A DNA stretch of 64,000 bases from Xiphydria camelus. Taxonomy: Eukaryota > Arthropoda > Insecta > Hymenoptera > Xiphydriidae. Of this stretch, positions 34,497-45,118 are shown piece by piece (positions within the stretch are counted from its first letter, which is position 1; the number at the start of each line of letters is the position of its first letter). Both the position numbers and the translations under genes were made by a program. The notes beneath the pieces are model-generated. The model saw only the letters and a list, made by a program, of their open reading frames with translations. It made no database searches and had not been told where the DNA came from. The DNA lies in NCBI GenBank assembly GCA_963678675.1, contig OY783199.1, forward strand, positions 22,627,546 to 22,691,545, written 5' to 3'.

Positions 34497-34640
34497 CGGA
34501 TTTTTAAGACTGTGTTTAGGTCGTAGCACGAGGCATGGTGAGAGGACGAGGCTCACCATGCCTCGTATTATGACCTAATTAAACAGAGTCTGAAAAAACC
34601 TTGGTTTACCGCCTAATGACATAAGATACTATTTAGTCGA
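34497..34640. repeat. Hairpin repeat, family also at 5715 and 59935
   Basis: The left arm (CCTCGGATTTTTAAGACTGT to 'gcacgaggcatggtga') pairs with the right arm ending 'ggtttaccgcc'. Fragments of the same repeat lie at 5715-5812 and 59935-60000. It lies directly beside the 34255 repeat in the same order as at 59.4-60.0 kb, so the two may be parts of one larger element. Confidence 0.75.
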
Positions 34641-34819
34641 ATAGAAATATACTCTTACGTCGAACAGATATTGATCTGAAGTACAAGCCTCTATTATACG
34701 TATTTAATTTTGCTTAAGTGTGAATCAGGGGTGGCAGAATTTCATATTTATTTTATGTAATTTTGAAGTGAACCTTCTTCACAGCCGGTATGGTAAGCCG
34801 AAGTGATGACTCATCAGAG

Positions 34820-34975
34820 CGTAATGAAAAGTGTAACGCTCAGGAGTGGGGAGTAGAAGCGCTCGATGGCTAAAGTGGGGATATCGAGAGCCCCACTCCT
34901 CACTTTCGGACAAGCGTTAGTGAGGCAACGCTGTATAGTGCTGCATTTTTCGTTACGCTGAAAACGAGTTTTCTC
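34820..34975. repeat. Imperfect hairpin
   Basis: Outer blocks AGCGTAATGAAAAGTGT and the inverted CATTTTTCGTTACGCT pair. The inner 'aggagtggggagt' and 'ccccactcctc' blocks pair too. It is probably an old MITE. Confidence 0.6.
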
Positions 34976-35332
34976 TTTAAAACAGCTTCTCTATAGAAAT
35001 AATATAATAGGATAAAATAAGTGGATAGAAATTCGAGCAAATAAAGAATCCATAATTCAATAAACGGTTTGGTCATCATCTCAAAGACTGATTAAATTCA
35101 CTGAGTTATATTTTTCTCAGTGTAGCATTAAGCTTTACCTCTGGATGAAATAAATTGAAATGTCCAAATTGTTAGGGAAGATATATTTTATACGTTAATA
35201 TGTGAATATTTATTTCAGTTCCAAATACGATTTTAATTATTTAACTTCCGCTGCACATATGAAACGTGCATTTTAAAAACATTGTAAGTTTCAAAACTAA
35301 AGTTTTTCAAAAGAAAGGAAAAACGTGTTAAA

Positions 35333-35421
35333 GAAAAGTGGGTACGTGACAGTCACGCGCTAGAGAAGTTGAACTAAACTTCTGATGCGCGTGACTGCCA
35401 CGTATTCGTTTTTCTTTAATA
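35333..35421. repeat. 89-bp hairpin, first of a related pair
   Basis: Arms of about 38 bp around a short centre share 'gtgactg', 'cacgcg' and 'aagaaaa' blocks in inverted form. A related hairpin follows at 35508-35645. Confidence 0.7.
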
Positions 35422-35507
35422 CTTTTCCCGCGTAATTAGTGCTGTGGATTATTAACATTGTAATAGTGAAATACCTTTAATTTTGTTATTTTAACAGCCA
35501 GATTGAA

Positions 35508-35645
35508 AAAAATGGGTTCGCGGCAGCCATGCACGTTAGAAGTAAAACTTGAAATATCTCTTTCTCCCTCAGTCGATCTTTCCCTGATAGAAAGATCTCT
35601 GATAATTCACTTCTAATGCGCGTAACTGGCACGCCACCATTTTTT
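35508..35645. repeat. Second related hairpin
   Basis: 'AAAAATGGGTTCGCGGCAGC' and 'cacgttagaagt' pair with 'acttctaatgcgcg' and 'cacgccaccattttt'. Its arms resemble those of 35333-35421 (cttct.atgcgcgt.actg.cacg), so the two are relatives. Confidence 0.65.
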
Positions 35646-35968
35646 CTTTATTCTCGTCAGTTATATAAATTAAATAAAACGTATTTGGGAAGAGATTTAT
35701 TTGTCTCAATCGAATTTTTTCTTAGAGTACATGTTTATGAATTATAGTAAAACTTGGTTGTAATGGTCATCTACGAAAAAATTGCCAATATAGAAAGGTT
35801 GCTTCTAGAGGCGTGACCAGTAAATAATAGGATACACATAAACTTCATATTAAAAGCCTCGATACACCCTCGCGCCAAGGATGAAAGAATAAAGCATGAT
35901 AACGCCCACCGGGATGCTCAACGAGGTTATACCGGGAGAGTTTTTTAAGGTCCAGAGCGCGGGCATGT

Positions 35969-36174
35969 CTAACGCGACCAATAACGAGTCACCATCCTAT
36001 TTTCCCCTGCGTCGAATACACCACTCTTCGTGAGTGTTGGTCGGGACATATGTAATTGGCTAAAGTGGGCCGAGAACAGCACTGGCTTTGGATTATTGCT
36101 TCACTCGCGAAGAGCAATGTGTTGAACGCAGGGGAAATAGGGGGAGGAGAGTGAGTCTCTATTTGTCACGTTAG
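35969..36174. mobile_element. 206-bp hairpin MITE
   Basis: Ends CTAACGCGACCAATAACGAG and the inverted CTCTATTTGTCACGTTAG pair. The inner 'ttcccctgcgt' and 'acgcaggggaaatag' and 'cactcttcgtgagtg' and 'cactcgcgaagag' blocks also pair. The target duplication was not resolved. Confidence 0.75.
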
Positions 36175-36340
36175 GTATACTCAAGCTCTGAACCTTGAGA
36201 AACTCACCCTATACTCGTATATACTCTGCGTATAATTACCACCTGTAATTAGGTCTTTATCTTGCAGTAATTAAAACGTTATGAATTACAAAATTAATTT
36301 CATATATAGTTTAGGATCTGTGCTTTCAGTCGAGCCTATA

Positions 36341-37835
36341 CAATATATCCCATAATGACCACGACAGCAGGAAATAGGATATTTCATATTAAGAACTAGG
36401 TGTAGCTATACAGTGCAAGTTACAATGCTGAGAGGGCAATACAACTAGCAAAACAAACCGAAATGCGTTTTTTGGTACCATTGAATATCTTGAATCATTT
36501 TGTACCCAAATTTTGTACCCTTTTTTAATGTTAAAGCTAGGTTTTATTAGTAATCTGTCTTGGAAATCCTTCGGCTAAAGGAATAAAAAAATTACAAATT
36601 GATTTCCCACAAGTTTGTCGGGGTTAGCAGTTACTGCCTTTCTCCATAGTTGGGCTGAATAGTTTTACAGAAGTAAAAAAACGTTACGGTGACCAATAGG
36701 ATAATAGTTCCCATAGCAAACGTCCTTGACAGATAAATAGGTAAACGTAAGGTACTCTGTCTAAAGGGTCATTCACACGACGCTAGTAACTCGTACGAGT
36801 CACTAAAATCGAGTACTCGCTTTTAGTACTGTTCTCGTGTAAATTGGTGTTCTGTATTCCATTATTTACACGAGGATAGTACTGAAAGCAAGTACTCGGT
36901 TTTAGTGACTCGTACGAGTTACTAGCTTCGTGTAAAGCACCCTTAACGCTTGCTCCGTTATTCCACTCATAGATATCTCAATCGTCTTCCTTTAAATAAT
37001 TAACAGCAGTTAAGCACACATTTGAGATATATCTTCTGTGAGTACGGTCGGAGCAGGTTTTAACCCTCATACAGTCCTCGGATCTATTATATAGTGACCC
37101 ATAGTGTTCAATATTGATTAATTGTGATTGTACACTTAGAGATAATTTTCTGAAACTTTTAGATATTGTTTTTCTTAAAATAACAAATTTTTACGATACA
37201 AACAAGCGTTTAATTAATCAATCTCGACAGATACGAGAAACTACATACTAAAGACTTTCGGGTCATATATGATACATACTAGTCTAAAATGATAGATTTC
37301 ATTTTATAAAATGTGCGGACGCCATACTATCTTTCGAATAACCATCCTAATAAAATAAAGGCTTCTGTACGTTTATGTAATATTTCCATTTTCAAGTCTC
37401 CGAGCGCTTTCCAGTCACCGAATCAAAAGGCGTGTGCAACGTAAAGACGGTCCTATAAAAAAGACTAATTGAATTAAAAATTTTAGCGATATTAAGAGTT
37501 ACTTAAAAGTTTAATAATATATTTAAGGAACTGAATACATTTTATTAATAATCAGTATATACACTTATTTTTTATTTTCGATTGGATCATATTTGTCCTG
37601 AAGGTCTTATGTGTACAGTCAAAATGGGGGCCGTACGAGGGTTAAACGGAGTCCCTTACGCTTATTGTTTATGTGTAAACGATATTTGCCATAGAAATTA
37701 TCATCCGATTGGTTATCTTAAAACTCTTTTAGTTCCTTAACTATTGTCCTATCGAAATTATAACTTGAACTTTATGCATTAGTTTTTAATAAGGAATCTC
37801 CTATTTCCCACTGTCACGGTCCTTTTATATTAGAT
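36341..37835. mobile_element. 1.5-kb foldback-ended element related to 28020
   Basis: The left 110 bp (TA at 36339-36340, then CAATATATCCCATAATGACC) and the inverted right 110 bp (ending near 37835) are homologous to each other and to the left part of 28020-28988. Subterminal 'tgaccaatagga' blocks recur at about 36690 and, inverted, at 37710. It contains the nested hairpin at 36765-36942. No transposase frame. Confidence 0.65.
36765..36942. mobile_element. 178-bp hairpin nested in the 36341 element
   Basis: Long arms (about 75 bp each, CGCTAGTAACTCGTACGAGT then 'actcg' and 'agtact' blocks) pair around 'ttccatta'. The right flank is TTAA and the left flank CTAA. The palindrome at 29108-29166 is a shorter relative. 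Confidence 0.8.
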
Positions 37836-38092
37836 AGCGTTAGAGTCTCCTACGCAAAGTCAGTGCCTCGTATAGGTACCGCATATACTTCTGCAGCGAA
37901 TTTCCCGAACTTCGATTCCTTTTACTATGAGAAATCAAAATGAGGGCAGTGTGTGGAATAAGGGGCGGCAACTTTAGATAGGTTTTACTGTACTATATAA
38001 CAGAAATATGTTTATCGATAGATTCATGAACGAATGAATCCTTTTTGAAGAACGAGAAGGATATATCTGCGAAAGAAAAAACGTTGTCTTAC

Positions 38093-38260
38093 CGTGACGC
38101 CATCGCTCTCCTCGGTAAAGTTGCCCTGCTGTAGAGAAATAGAGTTGGTCTGGTTGCTAGTGCCCTGAGCACGACAGGACTTTCCTAGAAATTTTCCCTT
38201 AGCACCTGGCAACTTTCCGATCGAGTCCTCCTTGATTCCACCGCGGAAGACCATATATGC
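38093..38260 (-). CDS. GPR158/Smog-like class C GPCR, internal exon (cytoplasmic linker)
   Basis: 56 codons in phase 0 on both sides, with an acceptor ending AAAAG before GCA at 38260 and a GTAAGA donor at 38092. The exon continues the end of TM7: FGSK from the previous exon joins AYMVFRG here, matching the conserved GSK.Y...R end of TM7 in this receptor group. The rest (KLPGAKGKFLGKSCRAQGTS and NQTNSISLQQGNFTEESDGV) is a polar cytoplasmic linker leading to the DEFRRLY segment of the final exon. This linker could be an alternatively used cassette, since its removal keeps the frame. Confidence 0.85.
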
Positions 38261-38361
38261 CTTTTGAAGGGGGTGGAGTAAATCGTAAAAAGAATGAGAG
38301 ATTAAAGAACGTATCTCATTATTTACAATGAGGAGAAGCGGTTGGAATTTAATTTTTTTAA

Positions 38362-39036
38362 ACTAGTGTGGTCACGAATCGATTTCCAAGATTAAAATAT
38401 GAAATAACTTTGTTAACTATGTAAGTTAATATCAATAGAAACCTCCTGGTGCAATTTGTGGTAGATTGACCATCTAGTATGTTTGATAAAAATTAATTAC
38501 CGGGTAGGAAATAACCCAGAGTCTTATGGGCAAATCATATTTTTTGGGGTTTGTATGTAAGATCCAAGATTAAAATATAAAAAAAAAATACCAAAAAACG
38601 GGGGAAAAACAAAAATTTACAACCATTGATGAAAATTATTGACCGTTTGATACTTTAGTTATAACTAATTTCTGCTTCTCGGTGTTCGGAAATAGCGTGT
38701 CGAGTAGATGCGGTAACGTTGCGTCAGTGGGGTGGGTTCAAGCGTGCATTTCAAATCTCGTTTACCCCACGATACACACAAACGTTTGAGTATATCGTGG
38801 TTTTCCCTACTGGGCCACGAGCCCATTGATAATACGCGTTGTCACACACAAAAAGACGCTAGTCAAAGGAAGCACATTATTTGAATAATAAGTGAAAAAT
38901 AATCAAAATAATCGACTAATTCTTATGGACATCAATTTTATAATTCACAAAGAGAATTTTCAATTATAAATCATAGTTTTTTGTGATGACTGTTTACGGA
39001 CACTCAACGATCACTTTGGAGAGTGACCATACTACT
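38362..39036. mobile_element. TTAA-flanked element, copy 1 (inverted relative to 44442)
   Basis: TTAA lies at 38358-38361 and 39037-39040, with ends ACTAGTGTGGTCAC and GTGACCATACTACT. The whole 675 bp is an inverted, roughly 90% identical copy of 44442-45114. No transposase frame is present. TTAA targeting indicates piggyBac-type mobilisation. Confidence 0.9.
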
Positions 39037-39180
39037 TTAAATTAGATCAAGGGACGGTACATTCAATATTAATTTGAAATTTAGCAAAAGAGACTGGGTA
39101 TTAAAGTAACGAGAGTCAGAAATAATACCGTAAATATCATTGTAGTTAGCAGTGCTATGGAAATGTCTGAACGTTGTAAG

Positions 39181-39213
39181 ATCGGGACACACACATACAC
39201 ACACACACACACT
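39181..39213. repeat. (CA)n microsatellite
   Basis: Imperfect CA repeat of about 30 bp. Confidence 0.9.
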
Positions 39214-40087
39214 TTGTAGTATCTTGAGCCAAAATACTTACACTGCAAGAGTACTTTCTTAAATATTGCCTCTTGGCAATACTTTAGCTTTCCACTTCAA
39301 ACATATTATATTTACGGCGTAACTCATGATTCCTGTCACTTTTGTCTTTGGTTAACCCTATTCACCTTTGAAAGGATGAAATAACTGACAAACAATGAAA
39401 CATTAAAGCATCTCAGAGTAAGGACAACTATTTTAATTTCCTTCTTTGAGTTTTAGGTTGAAAAGTGATATACTCAATATTTGTTTGAAAGTTAGTATGC
39501 TTATGCTTTTATTTTTGAGGAAATAGTATAATAAATGTGGAAAAATAGTCGAAAGTCATAATACATACATCAGTAGAGACAAATTATTCGATTTTCTTCT
39601 TTAGAATTTAATTTGCCAAGAGGTATTTAACATTAGTTGGAAACTTAACATGACTATTTTAATAAAAAATGAGTTTACTAATGGAGCAGGAACTACTATT
39701 TGATAACTATAACTGATTGTGAGATGAATTGAATATTAAATAGTCCTGAAATTAAATTCACGAGATAAAATTCTTAAAATTCAAAACTGAAGCACTGAGT
39801 ATAAAGTGATCCTTAATTGCATTAATTTAAGACGCAAATTGAGATTTTTTAATTCATATTTAAAATTTGCAGTGAATTATATTTATCTGCCGAAACACTC
39901 CACGCGTGAAAAGATGTAGCTTAAAACCAGTCGTCCCCAAAAAAAATGGTAAACGTGTAAGGGAGATTGTAAATGAGTAGGTTTGATGTAGATATACGAG
40001 TAGACGCCAATGATTCGCGTTCAAGGAATAGTCGTATACTGTAAAGCCATAACGATATAATTTATTACTAACGTATCGTGGGAATGT
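39214..40087. other. Intron, nothing recognised
   Basis: AT-rich intron sequence of the GPCR gene (between the exons at 42341 and 38260). No coding or structured feature was seen. Confidence 0.45.
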
Positions 40088-40091
40088 TTAA

Positions 40092-40852
40092 CACGTTAAC
40101 TGCTACCCAATAATCTAGCCCTTTGCGGACGGAGATGCGCGACGAGCGAGCGTCGCAGTGGACGAGAAGTTTTCTGTATTTTATTGTTTGCATACCAGTT
40201 AGTTTCATCAACTATCTCTTGATCATTTCATCGGTCAATAATGAATTGAATAACTATTAATTCTGTATAATTTGGACTTATAGCTGTGAAACAGGGCTTC
40301 GTGATATCGATATGAATTCAATTTCTTCTGGAATGGGGCATCCTGATTTGTCCCATTTCTTTCAAAGTAAAAGTGACTGTTTGGTTTACTATACCCATGG
40401 GTATCTTATCGTTCAGAAAAGTAAACGTACGGGAGCTGTTTCATAATACGTCTCGACAACTGTAAACAGATTTGAGCGGCTATATATCGACACGCGTCCG
40501 CAACTTTACTATACCCATGCGTATCTTATCGTCTGAATGACATTTATCTGGATAAATAAACATAACGCGAGCTGCTTCATAATACGTCTCCGCAGTTGTA
40601 AACTCACTTGGGCGCCTATCTGCAACCATACTAGACCCATGGGTATCGCATCGTTCAGAAAAATAAACGTACAGGAGCTGTTTACTGATACGTCTCGGCA
40701 GCTGTAAACAGATTTGGGCGGCTATATGCCGACACGCGTCCGCAACGGTAAAACGGCATGGGCGGCTATTTGCTGACACTCGTCCGCAAAGGGCTAGCGC
40801 ACTGGCTGATAGACGCATATGCCGTCCAGAGCCGACATGCGCATTGAATGTG
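40092..40852. mobile_element. TTAA-flanked piggyBac-like element with internal 120-bp repeats
   Basis: TTAA lies at 40088-40091 and 40853-40856. Ends CACGTTAACTGCTACCC and, inverted on the right, CACATTCAATGCGC belong with the elements at 5153 and 25983. The interior carries about three degenerate tandem units of 120-123 bp starting with TACTATACCCATGGGTATC-like phrases (40387, 40507, 40630). Each has 'gagctgttt', 'atacgtctc' and 'gggcggctat' blocks, followed by partial units. No transposase. Confidence 0.8.
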
Positions 40853-40856
40853 TTAA

Positions 40857-42340
40857 ATTCTACCCGGAATGGTCTACCGAAATGTCACCGAATATATGTG
40901 ACTTTTTGGTTGTTTGTTTATTTATTACCCTTGATTAGTGTATGCGCGCGCGCGCGCGATCAGAATGTAAATATATCCTACCAGATTTTGCGGAAACAGT
41001 TGACCGCCACTGTAGCTGATAAATGTAGGGTCGCATCAAATACCGACGAAATGACATATCATTGCTTTTAATTTTACACCGTTTTATAGGAAAATCCGAG
41101 GAAACCAGGCAATTGGAATCTCTTGGTTTCCGATTAAAGTTGCATCGTTTAGACGAGCACTAGTAGTATTGCAAATACATATATACTGGCTTCGCAATCG
41201 TATTTTTCTTTTAACGCGACAATATGAAAAAAATAATTTTCTAAAAATACATCTGAGAAATATGTAGATTAATTAGATAACTGCAACAAATATATATTAT
41301 ATTTACAGTATATACAATTTTTTCATTAATTTTCCTCCATATTTCATTAAAAGAAATGTACAAGTAATAGGAGCCTATATTTCTTTATTTACAATATTAA
41401 AGAATGAAAAAGAATACGACTCATCATCAAAAATCCAAACTTATTTGGTCCCAAAAAAAAAGAATCGTGTAATCGTCTTAAATATTCGATATAATTTGTT
41501 TAATGTTTTGAAGCTGAAGAGGGAAATCACGTTTCCTTCAAGTACTTTCAGCCTTACGCGCGCTTAGGCTTGGCCATAGTTTAACCTCTCGGTCATTGCT
41601 TTAATAATCGCGATAGCTAACCATCGCAGTACTCGTAAAATCATACATTTAGGTAATCTTTTATGGAAACCAATAACTACTCTTTTTTTTATTTCATACA
41701 TTAGTAAGCTGTATGCCTACTTCCATGTCTAAGGGTAAAATTTGACAGAAGCGTCTATACGTGTGATATTAACAAGTGATGGTATAAGACGAAAAAATGA
41801 GAAAATGAACATGGAAATATGGAGAGGGACAATACTTACGATATCTGAGCAATAATTATACACTGTTAGAAGTTGTTAAAAGCTTCCAACACATTTATAA
41901 ATTTAATTTACAAAACTAAATGTGTAATTTAAAAACAATTGAGAATTTACGATGCGTATTGGATTTTACGATATGTTATTGTGATTGTACAATATTCAGT
42001 GTGATTTTTCTATACATTCCTTATAGAATTTGCGTTTTCGCATCAAATTGTTAGTAGTTTTACCAGACTTTTGTGTTTTTTAAAAACTTCTACACAATTT
42101 GTGAATTCAAAACAGAAATTTTTAACAGTATAGCTAATTACACCACAATTGCAATTATAAATACGTTTTTCTTCCTAAATGAATAAATAAATAGAATACT
42201 ACATAGCATACATCTACAATAGAAATCAAATACCTGAAGTAGAGCCTCGAATATTGTTGAAGTAAAAATATGTTTTATGGCTCTGACCGTATGTGTGTTA
42301 TGGGTATACTATTATTTCCATATATAGCTGCATTCCTTAC
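40857..42340. other. Intron, nothing recognised
   Basis: AT-rich intron of the GPCR gene. It contains a 16-bp alternating CG run at about 40940-40957 and no recognisable gene. Confidence 0.45.
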
Positions 42341-42446
42341 CTTACTGCCGAATATCAAACATAGCAACAGCGTCACCGTAAGTTGAGTGTGACAGAAAAA
42401 TATGATGTACAGCAAATCCGGATTTGCTGGTGATTGTAGGAACAAC
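42341..42446 (-). CDS. GPR158/Smog-like class C GPCR, exon encoding TM7
   Basis: 106 bp with an acceptor CTGTTCCAG before 42446 and a GTAAGG donor at 42340. Its first G completes the split ATG left by the upstream exon, giving NVSM followed by LFLQSPANPDLLYIIFFC, then HTQLTVTLLLCLIFGSK. This is TM7 with the conserved NPDLLYIIFFCHTQLT core of the GPR158/GPR179/Smog group. The exon ends in phase 0 and joins AYMVFRG. Length, frame and both splice sites agree, so the assignment is strong. The membrane segment belongs to the seven-helix bundle at the plasma membrane. Confidence 0.93.
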
Positions 42447-44441
42447 CTGGAACAGAGATGGGAGAGATGTACAAATTTGATATCTACACGTAAGAGGCAC
42501 ATCGTCTACATACATATATGCATTTACACGAGATTCGAGAAACGGATTTATTGAATCGTTCGCCGCTTTTCGTTCAAACGAACGACTGGTATAAACTTCG
42601 GTAGAAGGCGAAGGAAACGAGGTTAGAGGGGAGCCACTCGAAAATCATCCAAGGGGGTTGAACGGAAACTTCACTTTGATATACGACATCTTTTTCTGTA
42701 TTTCGCGAGCACGTTTGTTTACATGCAATGGGTGGCAAGAACGCTTTTGTGCATCTATCAATGTCGCAGTTAAATGTTCCCTCTTATTCAGGTGGCTTCT
42801 GTACTTCTCGAAACTGGTGAACTTTTTTAATTATAAACTGAAGTATCGATATATTAAGTATTATACATCTGCAGTTTGGAGTAAAAATTATCAGTAGCGT
42901 GTAATTTAATCGCAATTATCTCGTTATGTATGAATTTTGCACTAATATTGACATAGAGGTTTTTCATAGGCTAAATTATAAAAGCTTTAGAAAAGTATTG
43001 CATTGATATAAGCCAACCCTACTTGAACACTTGTACATGTTATAAATTCGTTACTGTGAGAAATAATGAATGAATAAATCATTAGGTAATGTCTTAAGAT
43101 AATGTTCACTTACTAATAGCAAGGGTAAATATACAGGGTGTAATGGCTAAGAGGGCTGAAACTGAAGGTGCTTAAATCTGTTTAGAGTTAGTATACTGAC
43201 CAACGATATGACTTCCTGCGATCTCCATTCCTCGAAATCCACTCGGCTATCAGATCTATGTCAAAGCACGGAGATCTTAGAAAGTCATATCATTGTGTTC
43301 AACGTGGATATTCGTGAAGATGATTATGGCGCAATGGACGGCGTACAAGGCTTCAGATTCGAAAATTCCAGGATCGAATTCCGTCGTATTTACAGCAATT
43401 TCTAGTTAAAAGCTAGGAACCTCCGATCTAAGAATAAAACATTCAAAGAAACCCTATGGAGAATGTATGTTTAGGTACGAGACGCTCGAAATTGAAACGG
43501 GTTCAGAATCGGATCACGTCATGTTGCAGGCAAGGTAGGTAATTAGGTAGAAAAAGCAATAGCAGCTGTAGCTACAGGCTAAACACTTCCAACTCAGGAA
43601 TATCAACGTCGAAGAGATAGACTTAATAACGTCAGATGTAAAGTTATAGTTACTAGTTAGTCAGAGTTGGCTGTAATTTTATTTTCTAATATGTGTACTA
43701 TCTAAAATATTTTACCTAGTCACTTCCTCATTTTCGTCGTACTGCCATTAGGAGACTCGGGCGTTACATTATCAGTTAGTTGCTAGCTATAATTTCCTAT
43801 GTAGTAAGTATTTGACATTTCTACCTAGCTACTAGCTCATTTCTCTATAGACTGACTAGTATGGACAAGCATTGTACTACTGGCTAACTATTGGCGAACT
43901 CGACTAGACAGTGACGAGATTAAATTCGGATTGACTAGGTAGTAACTAGCCAGTTCTGAAATTCGACTTCCACTGGAGTACATGGATTATTCGAGAAGTA
44001 TACTAGGAACATATTGTCGCACCGATCCGGTAGTTTTCGTCATTATTGACTCCAAAATCACAGGGAATCGTTTTACCCCGAGGGATCATTTTGTCCCGGT
44101 CACCTCTATGTTTCACGATTTTTAGTTAAATTGATTTTTCCAATTTCGAAGTTCATCTCAATTCTCATCTTCCCCATAATTGAAGCGCTCGGAGGAAAAT
44201 AGCAATAAGCCATATATTATAGCAAATTCAGTTAATTGCATAATTTGACTGACTAAGACGGTAACAAGCAACAACATACATACATATCAGGGCCATTGAT
44301 TAATAGATGATGCCACTGTCACTTAGTTTTCTTATTGAGTAATCTGATTTGAGGATTTAAAAGCAACTTTTAAGCCAGCTTTTCTCAAAATAATCGTAAT
44401 GTGGCATATTACTATTTTCCCCCGAGGGCTTCAATACTTAA
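42447..44441. other. Intron, nothing recognised
   Basis: First part of the 8.5-kb intron between the TM5-6 and TM7 exons, read from its 3' end. A lone ACAGGGTGTAATGGC transposon-like end is at about 43132. No exon was recognised. Confidence 0.45.
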
Positions 44442-45114
44442 AGTAGTATGGTCACTCTCCAAAGTGATCGTTGAGTGTCCGTAAAAAAGTCGTCAAAAAA
44501 CTATGAGTTATAATTGAAAATTCTCTTTGTGAATTATAAAATGTATGACCATAAGAATTAGTCGATTATTTTGATTATTTTTCACTTATTATTCAAATAA
44601 TGTGCCTCCTTTGACTATCGTCTTTTTGTGTGTGGCAACGCATATTATCAATGGACTCGTGGCCCAGTAGGGAAAACCACGATACACTCAAACGTTTGTG
44701 TGTATCGTGGGGTAAACGAGATTTGAAATGCACGCTTGAACCCACCCCACTGACGCAACGTTACCGCATCTACTCGACACGCTATTTCCGAACACCGAGA
44801 AGCAGAAATTAGTTATAACTAAAGTATCAAACGGTCAATAATTTTCATCAATGGTTGTACATTTTTGTTCTCCCCCCCCCCCCGTTTTTTGTTATTTTTT
44901 AAATATTTTAATCTTGGATCTAACATAAAAACCCCGAAAAATGTGATTTGCCCATAAGACTCTGGGTTATTTCCTACTCGGTAATTAATTTTTATCAAAC
45001 ATACTAAACGGTCAATCTACCACAAATTGCACCAGGAGGTTTCTATTGATATTAACTTGCATACAACATTATTTCATATTTTAATCTTAGAAATCGATTC
45101 GTGACCATACTACT
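44442..45114. mobile_element. TTAA-flanked element, copy 2 (inverted relative to 38362)
   Basis: TTAA lies at 44438-44441 and 45115-45118, with ends AGTAGTATGGTCAC and GTGACCATACTACT as perfect inverted repeats. At 673 bp it differs from copy 1 by scattered substitutions and a longer C-run (44871-44884). The two copies flank the TM7 exon in opposite orientation and could pair in a transcript. Confidence 0.9.
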
Positions 45115-45118
45115 TTAA

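Larger units (their letters stand above)
34641..38092 (-). other. Intron of the GPCR gene (C to D), packed with repeats
   Basis: Together with 34188-34640 this is the 3.9-kb intron between the exons at 38093 and 34187. The donor is GTAAGA at 38092-38087 and the acceptor is at 34188. Apart from the listed repeats, a foldback of moderate quality lies at about 34820-34975. I see no further exon. Confidence 0.7.
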
